A stretch of 36,785 nucleotides of DNA. Origin: an uncultured Eubacteriales bacterium (GTDB lineage: Bacteria; Bacillota; Clostridia; Christensenellales; Aristaeellaceae). The notes below the pieces were generated by a model, which was not told where the DNA came from, made no database searches, and saw nothing but the letters and a program-made list of their open reading frames with translations. The stretch's first letter is position 1. Each line of letters starts with the position of its first letter. The position numbers were made by a program, and so were the translations under genes. This document shows positions 1-7,034 of the stretch, piece after piece. The stretch spans positions 1 to 36,785 of the forward strand of contig CACWXY010000040.1 in NCBI GenBank assembly GCA_902764915.1, written 5' to 3'.

Positions 1-122
1 CTAACTCCTGGTCAGCGTTCCTATCTTACTATGGGGTACCCTCCTTTTCAATTGACCGCTCCTTCATCGGTCAGTTTGGATTATACAGGAAGCTGCGTAT
101 TCCATTTTGATTCCGATCCTTT
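1..122. other. Intergenic left edge, no gene recognised
   Basis: I see no coding region here. There is a small hairpin (TGACCG at 53-58 with CGGTCA at 68-73). On the minus strand an AAAGGAGGG purine run lies near position 45, which could be a ribosome binding site for a gene beyond the left edge, but no start codon follows it in a usable frame inside the window. Confidence 0.3.
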
Positions 123-686
123 TTACCGTCTTGATTTCTTATGATAGACAAAGCCGTACTCATCCTTCAGAATTTCGAGCATTTCAAAAAGCACAGGACA
201 TACGGAAGCATTGCTTACGATTCCAAGCAGACTTGCCCAGCGATCTGGTCTTGCCGTAAACGGAAATTCGGCGCAATTGACAGGTTTGCAATCTCCAAGA
301 AGGCAACTTCCGTCTTTCTGAAGAAAATCGCACGGCTTATGATTGGTATCGTATGATCCTTCCTGATTTTGATGGAGATACTGTGCCTTGAAATCATCAG
401 GGGGCATATTGAACTTCTCAGCACATTTCATTATGTCTTCATCGGACAGATTCCCCCGATACTCTTTGCAGCAATTTCGGCATGAATTGCAATCGTAATC
501 GGCAAACAGTTCATTGTGCAATTCGAGGAATTGGGCATCCAATTCTTCAGGATCAGCATGACCTTTCAGATAGGTGCGGAATGCGTAGTTTTCATCTTCC
601 CTTTGTTTCGCTCGAGCGGCTATTTCATTTGGAGCGATCATTTCATGTTTTTCCTCCCAGTAGAGTTGATCGTTAACAGGATTCAT
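123..686 (-). CDS. YkgJ-type cysteine-cluster protein (putative Zn/Fe-chelating domain)
   Basis: This 187-residue protein carries the hallmark cysteine cluster CNSCRNCC at about residues 66-73. Further cysteines follow downstream (CDF, CLLGDC, VNCAEFPF). This is the arrangement of the YkgJ/CxxCxxCC family, whose members are thought to bind zinc or an iron-sulfur cluster and whose reaction is mostly unknown. No signal peptide or membrane segment is seen, so it should be cytosolic. The longest frame starts at 686. An internal ATG at 641 has GGGAGG about 11 bases upstream and may be the real start, giving 172 residues. Palindrome 708-726 lies just upstream of the longer start. The downstream neighbour is outside the window. 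Family assignment is solid, function open. Confidence 0.8.
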   Translation of the reverse strand: MNPVNDQLYWEEKHEMIAPNEIAARAKQREDENYAFRTYLKGHADPEELDAQFLELHNELFADYDCNSCRNCCKEYRGNLSDEDIMKCAEKFNMPPDDFKAQYLHQNQEGSYDTNHKPCDFLQKDGSCLLGDCKPVNCAEFPFTARPDRWASLLGIVSNASVCPVLFEMLEILKDEYGFVYHKKSRR

Positions 687-707
687 TATTTGATCATCAT
701 TCTGATT

Positions 708-726
708 TGCCAGACACTGTCTGGCA
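708..726. repeat. Palindrome P1, core CAGAC-ACT-GTCTG
   Basis: Perfect 8-base arms TGCCAGAC and GTCTGGCA flank ACT. It lies 22 bases upstream of the long start of the YkgJ-type gene. The same core recurs at 1545-1571 and 1937-1969. It could be an operator or a small palindromic repeat. No T-tract follows, so it is not an obvious terminator. Confidence 0.6.
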
Positions 727-761
727 TTTGGTATTCAATTAAGCCAAAGAGGGATGGCTGC

Positions 762-788
762 TATAAGGTCGCATTTTGCGACCTTATA
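762..788. repeat. Palindrome P2, 12-base perfect arms
   Basis: Arms TATAAGGTCGCA and TGCGACCTTATA are separated by TTT. The palindrome lies just past the stop of the broken yhcG-like gene. It could act as a 3' hairpin for that gene, but it lacks a T-run on either strand. Its geometry (12/3/12) equals that of the palindrome at 1545-1571, although the sequence differs. Confidence 0.6.
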
Positions 789-822
789 TGATATGACTGT
801 CTTTCCGGAAATCTCAATCATA

Positions 823-1844
823 TCAAACAGGCGATGTATCATTGCCGATGCGATTTCGAAGGTCTTCAACAGAAGGTAATTGTGACTGTAAGTTTTCCGG
901 CAATTGACTGGTAACGCGATATTCGCTGATTCCGATTGGTTTGCTGACATCTCGCAGGGAGTATTCCGCCACTAGGTTGTTCTTGCTTTTGCAAAGCAAT
1001 AAACCAATAGATGGAGCATCATGTTCTGTTCGTAGCTGAGCATCGACCGCGGAGAGATAGAAGTTGAGTTTTCCAGCATATTCGGGTTTGAATTCACCGG
1101 TCTTGAGTTCTATTACTACGTAGCATCGCAGATTCAGATTGTAGAAGAGCAAATCAATGTAGAAATCGTCTCCGCCGACATTCAGATGGTACTGATTTCC
1201 GAGGAAAGCAAATCCTGTCCCGAGTTGCAGCAGAAGCTTTGTCACATCAGCAATGAGAGCCTGTTCGATATCACGTTCAACAATATCCGCTTTGAATGGA
1301 AGAAAGTCGAATACATATGGATCTTTCATCATCTGTGTGGCCAGATCACTCTGGGAAGACGGAAGTCGGGCGGGAAAGTTCGATACTTTTTTCCGGGAGT
1401 GCTTGCCTGCCATACAGATCTGTTTCAATTTGATGTATCAGTACATCATGTGACCAGCCATTCGCATAGGATTGGTTAATATACCAGATGCGTTTCTGCT
1501 GATCTTTGACTTTGTCAATAATCGCTATGTTATGCGACCATGATATTTGTGCAGACACTGTCTGCACAAATTCATCATCCGGATATGTTGATGCAAACTT
1601 GCCATGTATTTAAGATTGCGAACAGAAAACCCTTTGGCATCAGGGTATTCTGTTCGCAGATCTCGGGAAAGATTCTCTATGAATTTGTTTCCCCATGTTT
1701 TATGAGCATTTATGATTTTTCCAATATGGTAGTATAGAAGAAGAAGCTCTTTATTGGCACTGGCTGCTGCGCGATATTGTGCACTCCTAATTCAGTCTTA
1801 ATGTTTGCTATGACATTGAAGTATTCTTTCTGATTCATCAACAT
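823..1844 (-). pseudogene. YhcG/DUF1016-type PDDEXK nuclease gene, broken by three frameshifts
   Basis: The C-terminal part (823 to about 1395) reads as the YhcG nuclease domain: LPSSQSDLA, KDPYVFDFL, DDFYIDLLFYN, then the VIELKTG strand holding the E-x-K pair, then NFYLSAVDAQLR. The N-terminal DUF1016 part continues upstream only if the frame changes three times. Near 1395 there is one extra A in a six-A run (RQALPEK to VSNFPARLPS). Near 1600 one base is missing (RNLKYMA to KFASTYPDDEF). Near 1785 one base is missing (IKTEL to SAQYRAAASANKELL). Repairing these restores a protein of about 340 residues, the normal family length, from the ATG at 1844 with AAAGAAAGG upstream. Members are linked to restriction or mobile loci. 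Either a recent pseudogene or assembly errors. Confidence 0.8.
1545..1571. repeat. Palindrome P3 inside the yhcG-like gene
   Basis: Perfect arms ATTTGTGCAGAC and GTCTGCACAAAT flank ACT. On the minus strand it encodes FVQTVSAQI, a conserved stretch of the DUF1016 N-terminal domain, so the palindrome sits in coding sequence. It shares its CAGAC-ACT-GTCTG core with P1 and nearly with P4. Confidence 0.6.
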
Positions 1845-1936
1845 CTGATTAGCCTTTCTTTATGACGGTCTTGCTTTGAATTCTGCCTGGATCTTTTCAA
1901 GCTCTCCGGGAGATGCTTTTTTTCATCAGCCAATCA

Positions 1937-1969
1937 TCAGATCTAACAGACAGCGTCTGTTAAATCTGA
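1937..1969. repeat. Palindrome P4, likely operator
   Basis: Inner arms TAACAGAC and GTCTGTTA flank AGC. The arms extend to 15 bases with a single mismatch. It lies directly downstream of a -10 box (1974-1979), covering the expected start of transcription, which fits an operator position. Same core family as P1 and P3. Confidence 0.5.
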
Positions 1970-1973
1970 ACAA

Positions 1974-2002
1974 ATTATAACTGAGAAACTGCGGACCAGC
2001 AA
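1974..2002 (-). promoter_or_regulatory. Predicted sigma-A promoter toward the yhcG-like gene
   Basis: Minus-strand -35 TTGCTG (1997-2002), 17-base spacer, and perfect -10 TATAAT (1974-1979). It would give a 5' leader of about 120 bases before the ATG at 1844. Confidence 0.5.
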
Positions 2003-2139
2003 TCTCGAGTTTTGCATACAGGCAGGGAATAGGTTCTTTATTGCCATGATCGAGAAAAAGTAGATCGTCATTTCTGCACGGTAAGTCGCAGTAGCCGAAA
2101 CAGATCATGCACGCAAATGAAAAACGGGTGTACAACGAC

Positions 2140-2164
2140 AAAAAAATGCACCCCCGGGGGTGCA
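2140..2164 (-). terminator. Intrinsic terminator after the XRE membrane gene
   Basis: A perfect 18-base palindrome of G/C-rich arms (TGCACCCCC and GGGGGTGCA, 2147-2164) is followed on the minus strand by seven T. The flank repeats GCACCCC two more times. Confidence 0.75.
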
Positions 2165-2213
2165 AGGGGGGTGCAGGGGTGGACGAATTATGGGTGTCGC
2201 CTTTGAATAAACA

Positions 2214-2238
2214 GGCCTTGTCCGAAAAGAACAAAGCC
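2214..2238 (-). terminator. Second hairpin directly after the XRE gene
   Basis: Minus-strand stem GGCTTTGT/ACAAGGCC with a 9-base loop, followed by TGTTTATT. It is weaker than the hairpin at 2140-2164 and may act with it or protect the 3' end. Confidence 0.4.
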
Positions 2239-2251
2239 CGGGATGTTTTTT

Positions 2252-3229
2252 TCAGCGTTTTTTCAGCACCTTGGTGATACCCATAACTGCGCCGAAGACA
2301 ACTCCAGCAATCGGCCAGATGATCCAGGAAATGTTCCAGTGATATCCGATAAAGCTCCACGCCAGATATGCGGCGGTGATCAGGCACCAGTACACACCGC
2401 AGATATATCCGTAGTGCTTGCTGTTCTCCTTGCTTTCGCGGGAATACTCCTCTTCTTCAAGAAGCATCTGGTAACTGCCCCAGACGATAGAGACACGGAC
2501 GATCAGCAGAACACCGATCGCCGCCATCACCAGAACAGAAGCGATTCCAATCACGCCCCAGAAGGATTCCTTTCCGAAGAACATACAGATGAAAAGCGGA
2601 ATCGTTGATGCGATACAGATCAGGATTCCGATGAGCAGATACCGGGTGTGCATAGGCTGGAATCTTTCTTTCCGATCATTGACCATGCCTGTCACGCCGT
2701 AAAGCGTATCTATGGGTTCCTTCTCCAGATACTCATAGCGGGAGATCCGCAGATTGGAGATGATGAAAAGGCCAACTGCCGGGATAATCATCAGCATCAG
2801 GACGACCAGCCCGACGCCGCCCGCCGCTTCCTCAGACCAGTTCAGCAGACCAAATGACTGAGCACCGCCCAGCAGGATCAGGGCAACCGGGGAGAGAATG
2901 CAGAGCATGACGCCGAGCGCAACCCGCCGGGAGTTCTCTTCCTTTATTGTCATGAAGGTATTGGCTTCCTCCATGCTGATGGTGTGGGACGAGCTGTCCG
3001 CGGCACTTTCCTGGGTCGGTTCCGTCTGCTCCAGATTATCTTTCAGCAAATAATCCGTGCTCACACCGAACAGTTCTGAGAGCTGGATCATCCGGCTCAT
3101 ATCCGGGATGGACTGAGCGCCTTCCCACTTTGAGACAGCCTGCCGACTGACATTCAGTTTCTCCGCCAGTTCTTCCTGCGACCAGCCATTCTTCTTTCTG
3201 AGATCGATCAATTTGTCCGCAAAGATCAT
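2252..3229 (-). CDS. XRE-family regulator with C-terminal membrane domain
   Basis: This 325-residue protein starts at the ATG at 3229, chosen because AAGGAGG lies about 10 bases upstream; a longer frame to 3340 has no such site. Residues 1-65 are a helix-turn-helix of the XRE/Cro type (WSQEELAEKLNVSRQAVSKWE, then LSELFGVSTDYLL). The rest holds about six hydrophobic segments, so the DNA-binding head is tethered to the membrane. The pattern suggests a regulator that senses envelope state, a lipid or a small molecule. Its target is unknown. It may be autoregulated, as many XRE proteins are. Two hairpins follow its stop, so it appears to be a single-gene unit separate from the Nudix gene upstream. 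Confidence 0.8.
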   Translation of the reverse strand: MIFADKLIDLRKKNGWSQEELAEKLNVSRQAVSKWEGAQSIPDMSRMIQLSELFGVSTDYLLKDNLEQTEPTQESAADSSSHTISMEEANTFMTIKEENSRRVALGVMLCILSPVALILLGGAQSFGLLNWSEEAAGGVGLVVLMLMIIPAVGLFIISNLRISRYEYLEKEPIDTLYGVTGMVNDRKERFQPMHTRYLLIGILICIASTIPLFICMFFGKESFWGVIGIASVLVMAAIGVLLIVRVSIVWGSYQMLLEEEEYSRESKENSKHYGYICGVYWCLITAAYLAWSFIGYHWNISWIIWPIAGVVFGAVMGITKVLKKR

Positions 3230-3378
3230 TTTGGTTTCTTCCTCCTTGGTTTTGTCCCGTTCCGGGCAAAGCCAGAATAGCTGATCGGACTGTTGCAGGC
3301 TATCAAACAGGGCTGGAAATCCCGCAACCAGCAGTTGCAACTGGTGATATGTCTGATCGGGATTCTCCCAAAATCCTC

Positions 3379-3897
3379 TTAGCTCAGATATCCTTCTGCC
3401 TGCAACAATTCCAGAACCCGCGCTTCTCGCTCAAACATCATTTTATTATATGGGCTTTCCTGAACGTTTCGGTTCTTCTCTATTGCTGTTGCGGGGGTGA
3501 CGAATTCCGGCTTGTAGGATTCTTTCGCTTCGTATTCGTCCAGATCCTGAGCAATTGACTCGTCCTCTGCCTCGCAGAGATAATAATAGTTATCCTGCAC
3601 AAAGCATTCCGTATCATCTTTATCACTTTTCTGAATTCGATGAACGATTCCGTATTCTTTTACTGTCCCTGGAATAACTCTCAGCCCAGCTTCTTCCCGG
3701 GTCTCGCGGATCATGGCTTCAATCGGGTTTTCCTGTCCCTCTATGCCACCGCCGGGGAATTTGTAGTAATCATATTTCAGGCTGTGAACCATGGCAACTT
3801 TTCCGCTTCTGATGATAATGCTTCTGGCCGAGTTGCGCGTGAACGTATGCGTGCACGCGCTATAATCCTTTTTATCCATTTCAAAAAGTAATCTCAT
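3379..3897 (-). CDS. Nudix hydrolase
   Basis: This 172-residue protein has a full Nudix box at about residues 49-72: GGG-I-E-G, seven residues, then RETREEAGL, matching GX5EX7REUXEEXGU. The glutamates of REXXEE would bind the catalytic Mg. Nudix enzymes split nucleoside diphosphates linked to another group; this substrate cannot be read from sequence. The start at 3897 has GAGG nine bases upstream. It lies 11 bases after the stop of the GNAT gene on the same strand, so the two are probably co-transcribed. Cytosolic, no signal peptide. A house-cleaning or modified-nucleotide role is likely but unproven. Confidence 0.85.
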   Translation of the reverse strand: MRLLFEMDKKDYSACTHTFTRNSARSIIIRSGKVAMVHSLKYDYYKFPGGGIEGQENPIEAMIRETREEAGLRVIPGTVKEYGIVHRIQKSDKDDTECFVQDNYYYLCEAEDESIAQDLDEYEAKESYKPEFVTPATAIEKNRNVQESPYNKMMFEREARVLELLQAEGYLS

Positions 3898-3908
3898 CTA
3901 TTATTACC

Positions 3909-4823
3909 TCATAAAGCCTTCCCCATAATCAGTTCCGTGGGCTGTTCATAGCCAGGGAAAGGCAGATTCAATTCTCCGCAGTCTTTATATCCAATAGCCC
4001 GGTAGAAGTGCTGCGCTTCCTCATCCTCCTGCGTGGAAATCATGGCCAGCCCGTACCCTTTGCTTTTCATATCTTTTTCCCAATGTTTCATCAGCAAACA
4101 GCCATAACCTTTGCGCTGTTTCTCGTCCCTGACATACAAAAGCGTACAGAAAGGGATGCTGTCCCAGAACAGGGAGTAGCGGAGAATTGCAATCGGCAGA
4201 CCTTTCCGTGCCAGAATATAACCCATGTGATCCCGCACCTTATGAGCATATTCGTCCCTGCTCAAATGCCGATCCAGCGAGAACCAGAAATCCTCATCAG
4301 CTGTCGTTGCATAACGGACCGAAACATCAGAACAATCCGGATTCAGTTTCAGGACAGCTATGACCTCATCACCATCCCATTCCCCGGTTTCCACAAAGCC
4401 GAATGATGAATATAGCCCTTTTGCCGCCGCATTTCCCGGCTCATAGGATAGCCAGCAGCATTCTGCCGGTCCACATGGTTCACTGGCGATGAAATCCATA
4501 ATCTGTTTCATTGCGGCTTTCCCATAGCCTTTTCCCTGATACCGTTCATCAATCATGAAGCGCCACAGATTGTAATTGCATTTTGCGATAGCCGGGGCAT
4601 CCTCCCAATCGTCATCCGCACCGAATCCGATCATACAGAAGCCCACCGGTGTTTCGTCATCATAGATTCCGAAAGGGAAAGCCTGACCGTGATGCGTGAT
4701 CGCGATATATGCCTCGATGATGCTGACATCATTCCGGGCAACAAAGCTTTTCTGCATCTCACTGACACGCAGCATCATAATATCCCGGACATTCTTTCCA
4801 TTGATTCTTTCCAGTCTGATCAT
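3909..4823 (-). CDS. Tandem-domain GNAT N-acetyltransferase
   Basis: This 304-residue protein has two GNAT folds in one chain. The first (about 1-160) has the acetyl-CoA loop YQGKGYGKAAM, followed by NAAAKGLYSSFGF, and resembles the PaiA/BltD polyamine-type group. The second (about 165-304) has QRKGYGCLLM and EAQHFYRAIGY. GNAT enzymes move an acetyl group from acetyl-CoA to an amine on a small molecule, peptide or antibiotic. Two-domain forms occur in resistance and biosynthetic settings. GATGAGGAACAG precedes the ATG. It lies 80 bases downstream of the ATPase stop and may share that transcript, with the Nudix gene after it. Substrate unknown. Confidence 0.85.
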   Translation of the reverse strand: MIRLERINGKNVRDIMMLRVSEMQKSFVARNDVSIIEAYIAITHHGQAFPFGIYDDETPVGFCMIGFGADDDWEDAPAIAKCNYNLWRFMIDERYQGKGYGKAAMKQIMDFIASEPCGPAECCWLSYEPGNAAAKGLYSSFGFVETGEWDGDEVIAVLKLNPDCSDVSVRYATTADEDFWFSLDRHLSRDEYAHKVRDHMGYILARKGLPIAILRYSLFWDSIPFCTLLYVRDEKQRKGYGCLLMKHWEKDMKSKGYGLAMISTQEDEEAQHFYRAIGYKDCGELNLPFPGYEQPTELIMGKAL

Positions 4824-4903
4824 TTCTGTTCCTCATCATCTGCAGAGCAGGTTCAGTTCTTTCTTCATTTCAGATTTCAGCTCTTCCGGTTTCATGGGAT
4901 GAT

Positions 4904-6418
4904 TCAGGGCTGAAACAGGTCATCCAGTGTGACCTGGTTTTGTACAAGACCACTGTACATATTGCGTTTCAAACCATAAGTAGTGATCATGATCAGCTGA
5001 AGAGATTTCCTACTTTTTGTCTCCTGTCGGAATACGCTGATTTTGTTGCGAAGGGCCAGGTCATAGGCCTGATCGATTGTGAATTCCCCTATAGAGAACT
5101 TGATTTCACACAGATTGATCACCCGATCGCGTCGATCAATTAACAGATCAATTTGTGCGCCCTGGGTACCTGTTTCTTCATTTCCCCGGGTACGCCAGAC
5201 ACTTTCTTCGGACAGGACGCCCAGGATCCCGAGCTTTCTCTTAATCTGTGGGATGTGTTCCATACAAAGAGATTCAAATGCCAGACCGCTCCAGGAGCGT
5301 CGGGTAGGAAGATCGATGGAATTGCTCCAGAAATGCGCATCCTTACCATAAATATCCCGGACAAAGCGGAAATAAAACACGGAATAATGGTCGGAAAGAC
5401 GGTATCGTGTATCTTTTGCCTTTTTCCCATAGAAACGCGCCGCCTGAATGAATCCAGATGAGTTCAGGTTGTGCAGGGCTTTTGTGAGGGCTCCGTTGTC
5501 ACTGATTTTGCAGCATTGACAGATCTCCTGTCTGCTGAGGCCACCGGGCTTTGCGCTGAGTGCCTCAGCAATTTGAAGATGAAGACGGTTGTTGGAGAAC
5601 AGGGTTTTATACAGATGGTCAAACTCATCCCAGAATTCTCCTCTGGGCTGAAAAAACAGACGGTCAATGTTTTGCGTGAGGGAATATCTTTCGCTGAGCG
5701 CGTTCAGATAAAAAGGAATGCCTCCCATAATCATATAGCATTCTGCGATTTCGTACCTGGACCAGAATATGTTTTTAGACTGAAGAAACAATTCGGTTTC
5801 ATGCAGCGTGAAAGGCTGTAAGTACAGGCGGCAGGTCTGCCTGTTAAAAAGCCCGCCCCTGTTTTCTGAGAATTTCTCATCCAGCCATGAAGACGCGGAT
5901 CCACAGACAATGAAAACCAAATTTTTCCGGGTGGATCCCCAGTCATTCCAAAACCATTCAAAGGCAGGAAGAAAATTGGATCTGTGTGAATCCAGCCAGG
6001 GCATTTCATCAAAGAAGACTACCTGCTTTTCCATCGGCTCGCTTTTTTCCAGGTAAGCCCGCAGATCTTCAAAGGCCTGAATCCAGTTTTCAGGGTCCTT
6101 CCATTTTATTCCGGTTTTTCGGGTAAGCTCTGCCGCAAAGCTGTGCAGCTGCACTTTTCTTGATTGATTATAGGCACCGGTTATTTTGAACGCGAAATGA
6201 TGATCGAAATATTCATTAATGAGAAATGTCTTTCCGATTCTTTTCCTGCCATAGATAATGATCAGTTGAGCCTGATTGCTCAGCATGCAGTCATCCAGGC
6301 GTTCGCATTCATATTCACGGCCGACACTATTCTGCTTCGTAACTGGGTAATACTCCTCACTCGACGAACCTGCGTCGAAACTCGCGTTTATTATATACAT
6401 TTCAACGCAAATTTTCAA
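4904..6418 (-). CDS. AAA ATPase, ATPase_2/DUF234 family
   Basis: This protein of up to 504 residues has Walker A GRKRIGKT at residues 57-64 and Walker B VVFFDEMPWLD at 133-143. A C-terminal DUF234 part carries a PDDEXK-like pattern (QIDLLIDR, then NLCEIKFS). Such archaeal-type ATPases are widespread in mobile and defence-like regions, but no member has a firm function. The start is doubtful. Conserved homology begins near VGRE (residue 32), and a good promoter (6390-6418) overlaps the annotated ATG at 6418. If that promoter is used, no standard in-frame start follows before residue 45. A non-standard start or a small lesion near the 5' end is possible. Inverted repeats upstream suggest regulation. 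Confidence 0.8.
   Translation of the reverse strand: MKICVEMYIINASFDAGSSSEEYYPVTKQNSVGREYECERLDDCMLSNQAQLIIIYGRKRIGKTFLINEYFDHHFAFKITGAYNQSRKVQLHSFAAELTRKTGIKWKDPENWIQAFEDLRAYLEKSEPMEKQVVFFDEMPWLDSHRSNFLPAFEWFWNDWGSTRKNLVFIVCGSASSWLDEKFSENRGGLFNRQTCRLYLQPFTLHETELFLQSKNIFWSRYEIAECYMIMGGIPFYLNALSERYSLTQNIDRLFFQPRGEFWDEFDHLYKTLFSNNRLHLQIAEALSAKPGGLSRQEICQCCKISDNGALTKALHNLNSSGFIQAARFYGKKAKDTRYRLSDHYSVFYFRFVRDIYGKDAHFWSNSIDLPTRRSWSGLAFESLCMEHIPQIKRKLGILGVLSEESVWRTRGNEETGTQGAQIDLLIDRRDRVINLCEIKFSIGEFTIDQAYDLALRNKISVFRQETKSRKSLQLIMITTYGLKRNMYSGLVQNQVTLDDLFQP
6390..6418 (-). promoter_or_regulatory. Predicted promoter overlapping the ATPase 5' end
   Basis: Minus-strand -35 TTGAAA (6413-6418), 17-base spacer and -10 TATAAT (6390-6395). 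It overlaps the first codons of the longest ATPase frame, which casts doubt on that start. Confidence 0.5.
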
Positions 6419-6436
6419 GATACAGCATAGAAATCT

Positions 6437-6473
6437 ATGTCGAAATCTGCAAAAAAATAAGAGATTTCGACAT
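6437..6473. repeat. Inverted repeat upstream of the ATPase gene
   Basis: Perfect 12-base arms ATGTCGAAATCT and AGATTTCGACAT flank a 13-base A-rich spacer. The repeat lies about 20 bases upstream of the -35 box, a fitting place for an operator or activator site. TCGAAA also recurs near 6374. Confidence 0.55.
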
Positions 6474-7034
6474 GGGTTCCTGATAAAAAAGGGGGAAGTG
6501 TATCGTCGGAACGATAGCCGTTCCTATCGTTTAACCGGTTCAATCGTTTGGATTATATAATTTTCAAAGCACTGCCGAGATATCAAATGCCTCATAAAAT
6601 GCCGTCCGTCCGGTCACGCAGATCGTCCAAACCCCTTGATTTCAAAGCATTCAAGCCTGTCTTTGCAAAATGGATATTGTATCAAATCCTCGAACATAGG
6701 GAAAGTTAATACATTTTGCAAAAAGCTTGTTGAGGGCTCCGCCCCCAAGCCCCTGAAAACCAGAGCTTGCGCTCTGTGGTTGTGGGGTATTCCTGGCGTT
6801 ATACCCAGTTTCAGCTTTCGCTGAGAAACAAAGAAGGCCCCTGCGCCTGTTGGTTGGTCTTTGATACCTACTTTTCAGGTGCAGGGGTTTGGTGCGCTTT
6901 TGGTATTAATTTGGTTTCTGGTGATTATGGGGACGATGTGACCTTTTTCCGGAAAACTTTATCATTTCTTTATCAGAGCCACTTTGGAGATAGCTGAAAG
7001 CGTTGTGGCATAAGGGTTCTTGCCATTCTGGCAC
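6474..7034. other. Intergenic region with several hairpins
   Basis: No gene is supported. At 6501-6530 the motif TATCGT/ACGATAG/CTATCGT occurs in alternating orientation, allowing two mutually exclusive hairpins. A GC-rich segment at 6725-6776 (GGGCTCCGCCCCC followed by CAGAGC-TTGC-GCTCTG) resembles dispersed intergenic repeats of gut Firmicutes. A 12-base stem pairs 6838-6849 with 6876-6887. Short plus-strand frames here have no recognisable features. Confidence 0.4.
6720..6750 (-). terminator. Terminator-like hairpin downstream of guaA
   Basis: Minus-strand stem GCTTG/CAAGC encloses a G/C-rich loop that can itself pair (GGGCT/AGCCC), followed by five T. It lies about 285 bases after the guaA stop. 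The hairpin at 6838-6887, with a CTTCTTTGTTT tail on the minus strand, is an alternative end of the operon. Confidence 0.4.

Larger units (their letters stand above)
1860..2135 (-). other. Possible degenerate coding remnant
   Basis: One minus-strand frame reads protein-like (a stretch containing DHGNKEPIPCLYAKLEIAG). It then hits tandem stops TGA TGA at 1923-1928 and continues in the same frame as KKASPGELEKIQAEF up to a stop at 1860-1862. I do not recognise a family. The region also contains a good promoter, so the protein-like look may be chance. Confidence 0.2.

Noticed and set aside
1..122. Insertion-sequence end at the left edge
   Set aside because: Only one short hairpin and a purine run are visible; no terminal repeat pair, target duplication or transposase can be seen.
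4824..4903. 19-codon frame between the ATPase and GNAT genes
   Set aside because: It has no ribosome binding site and is too short to judge; treated as intergenic.
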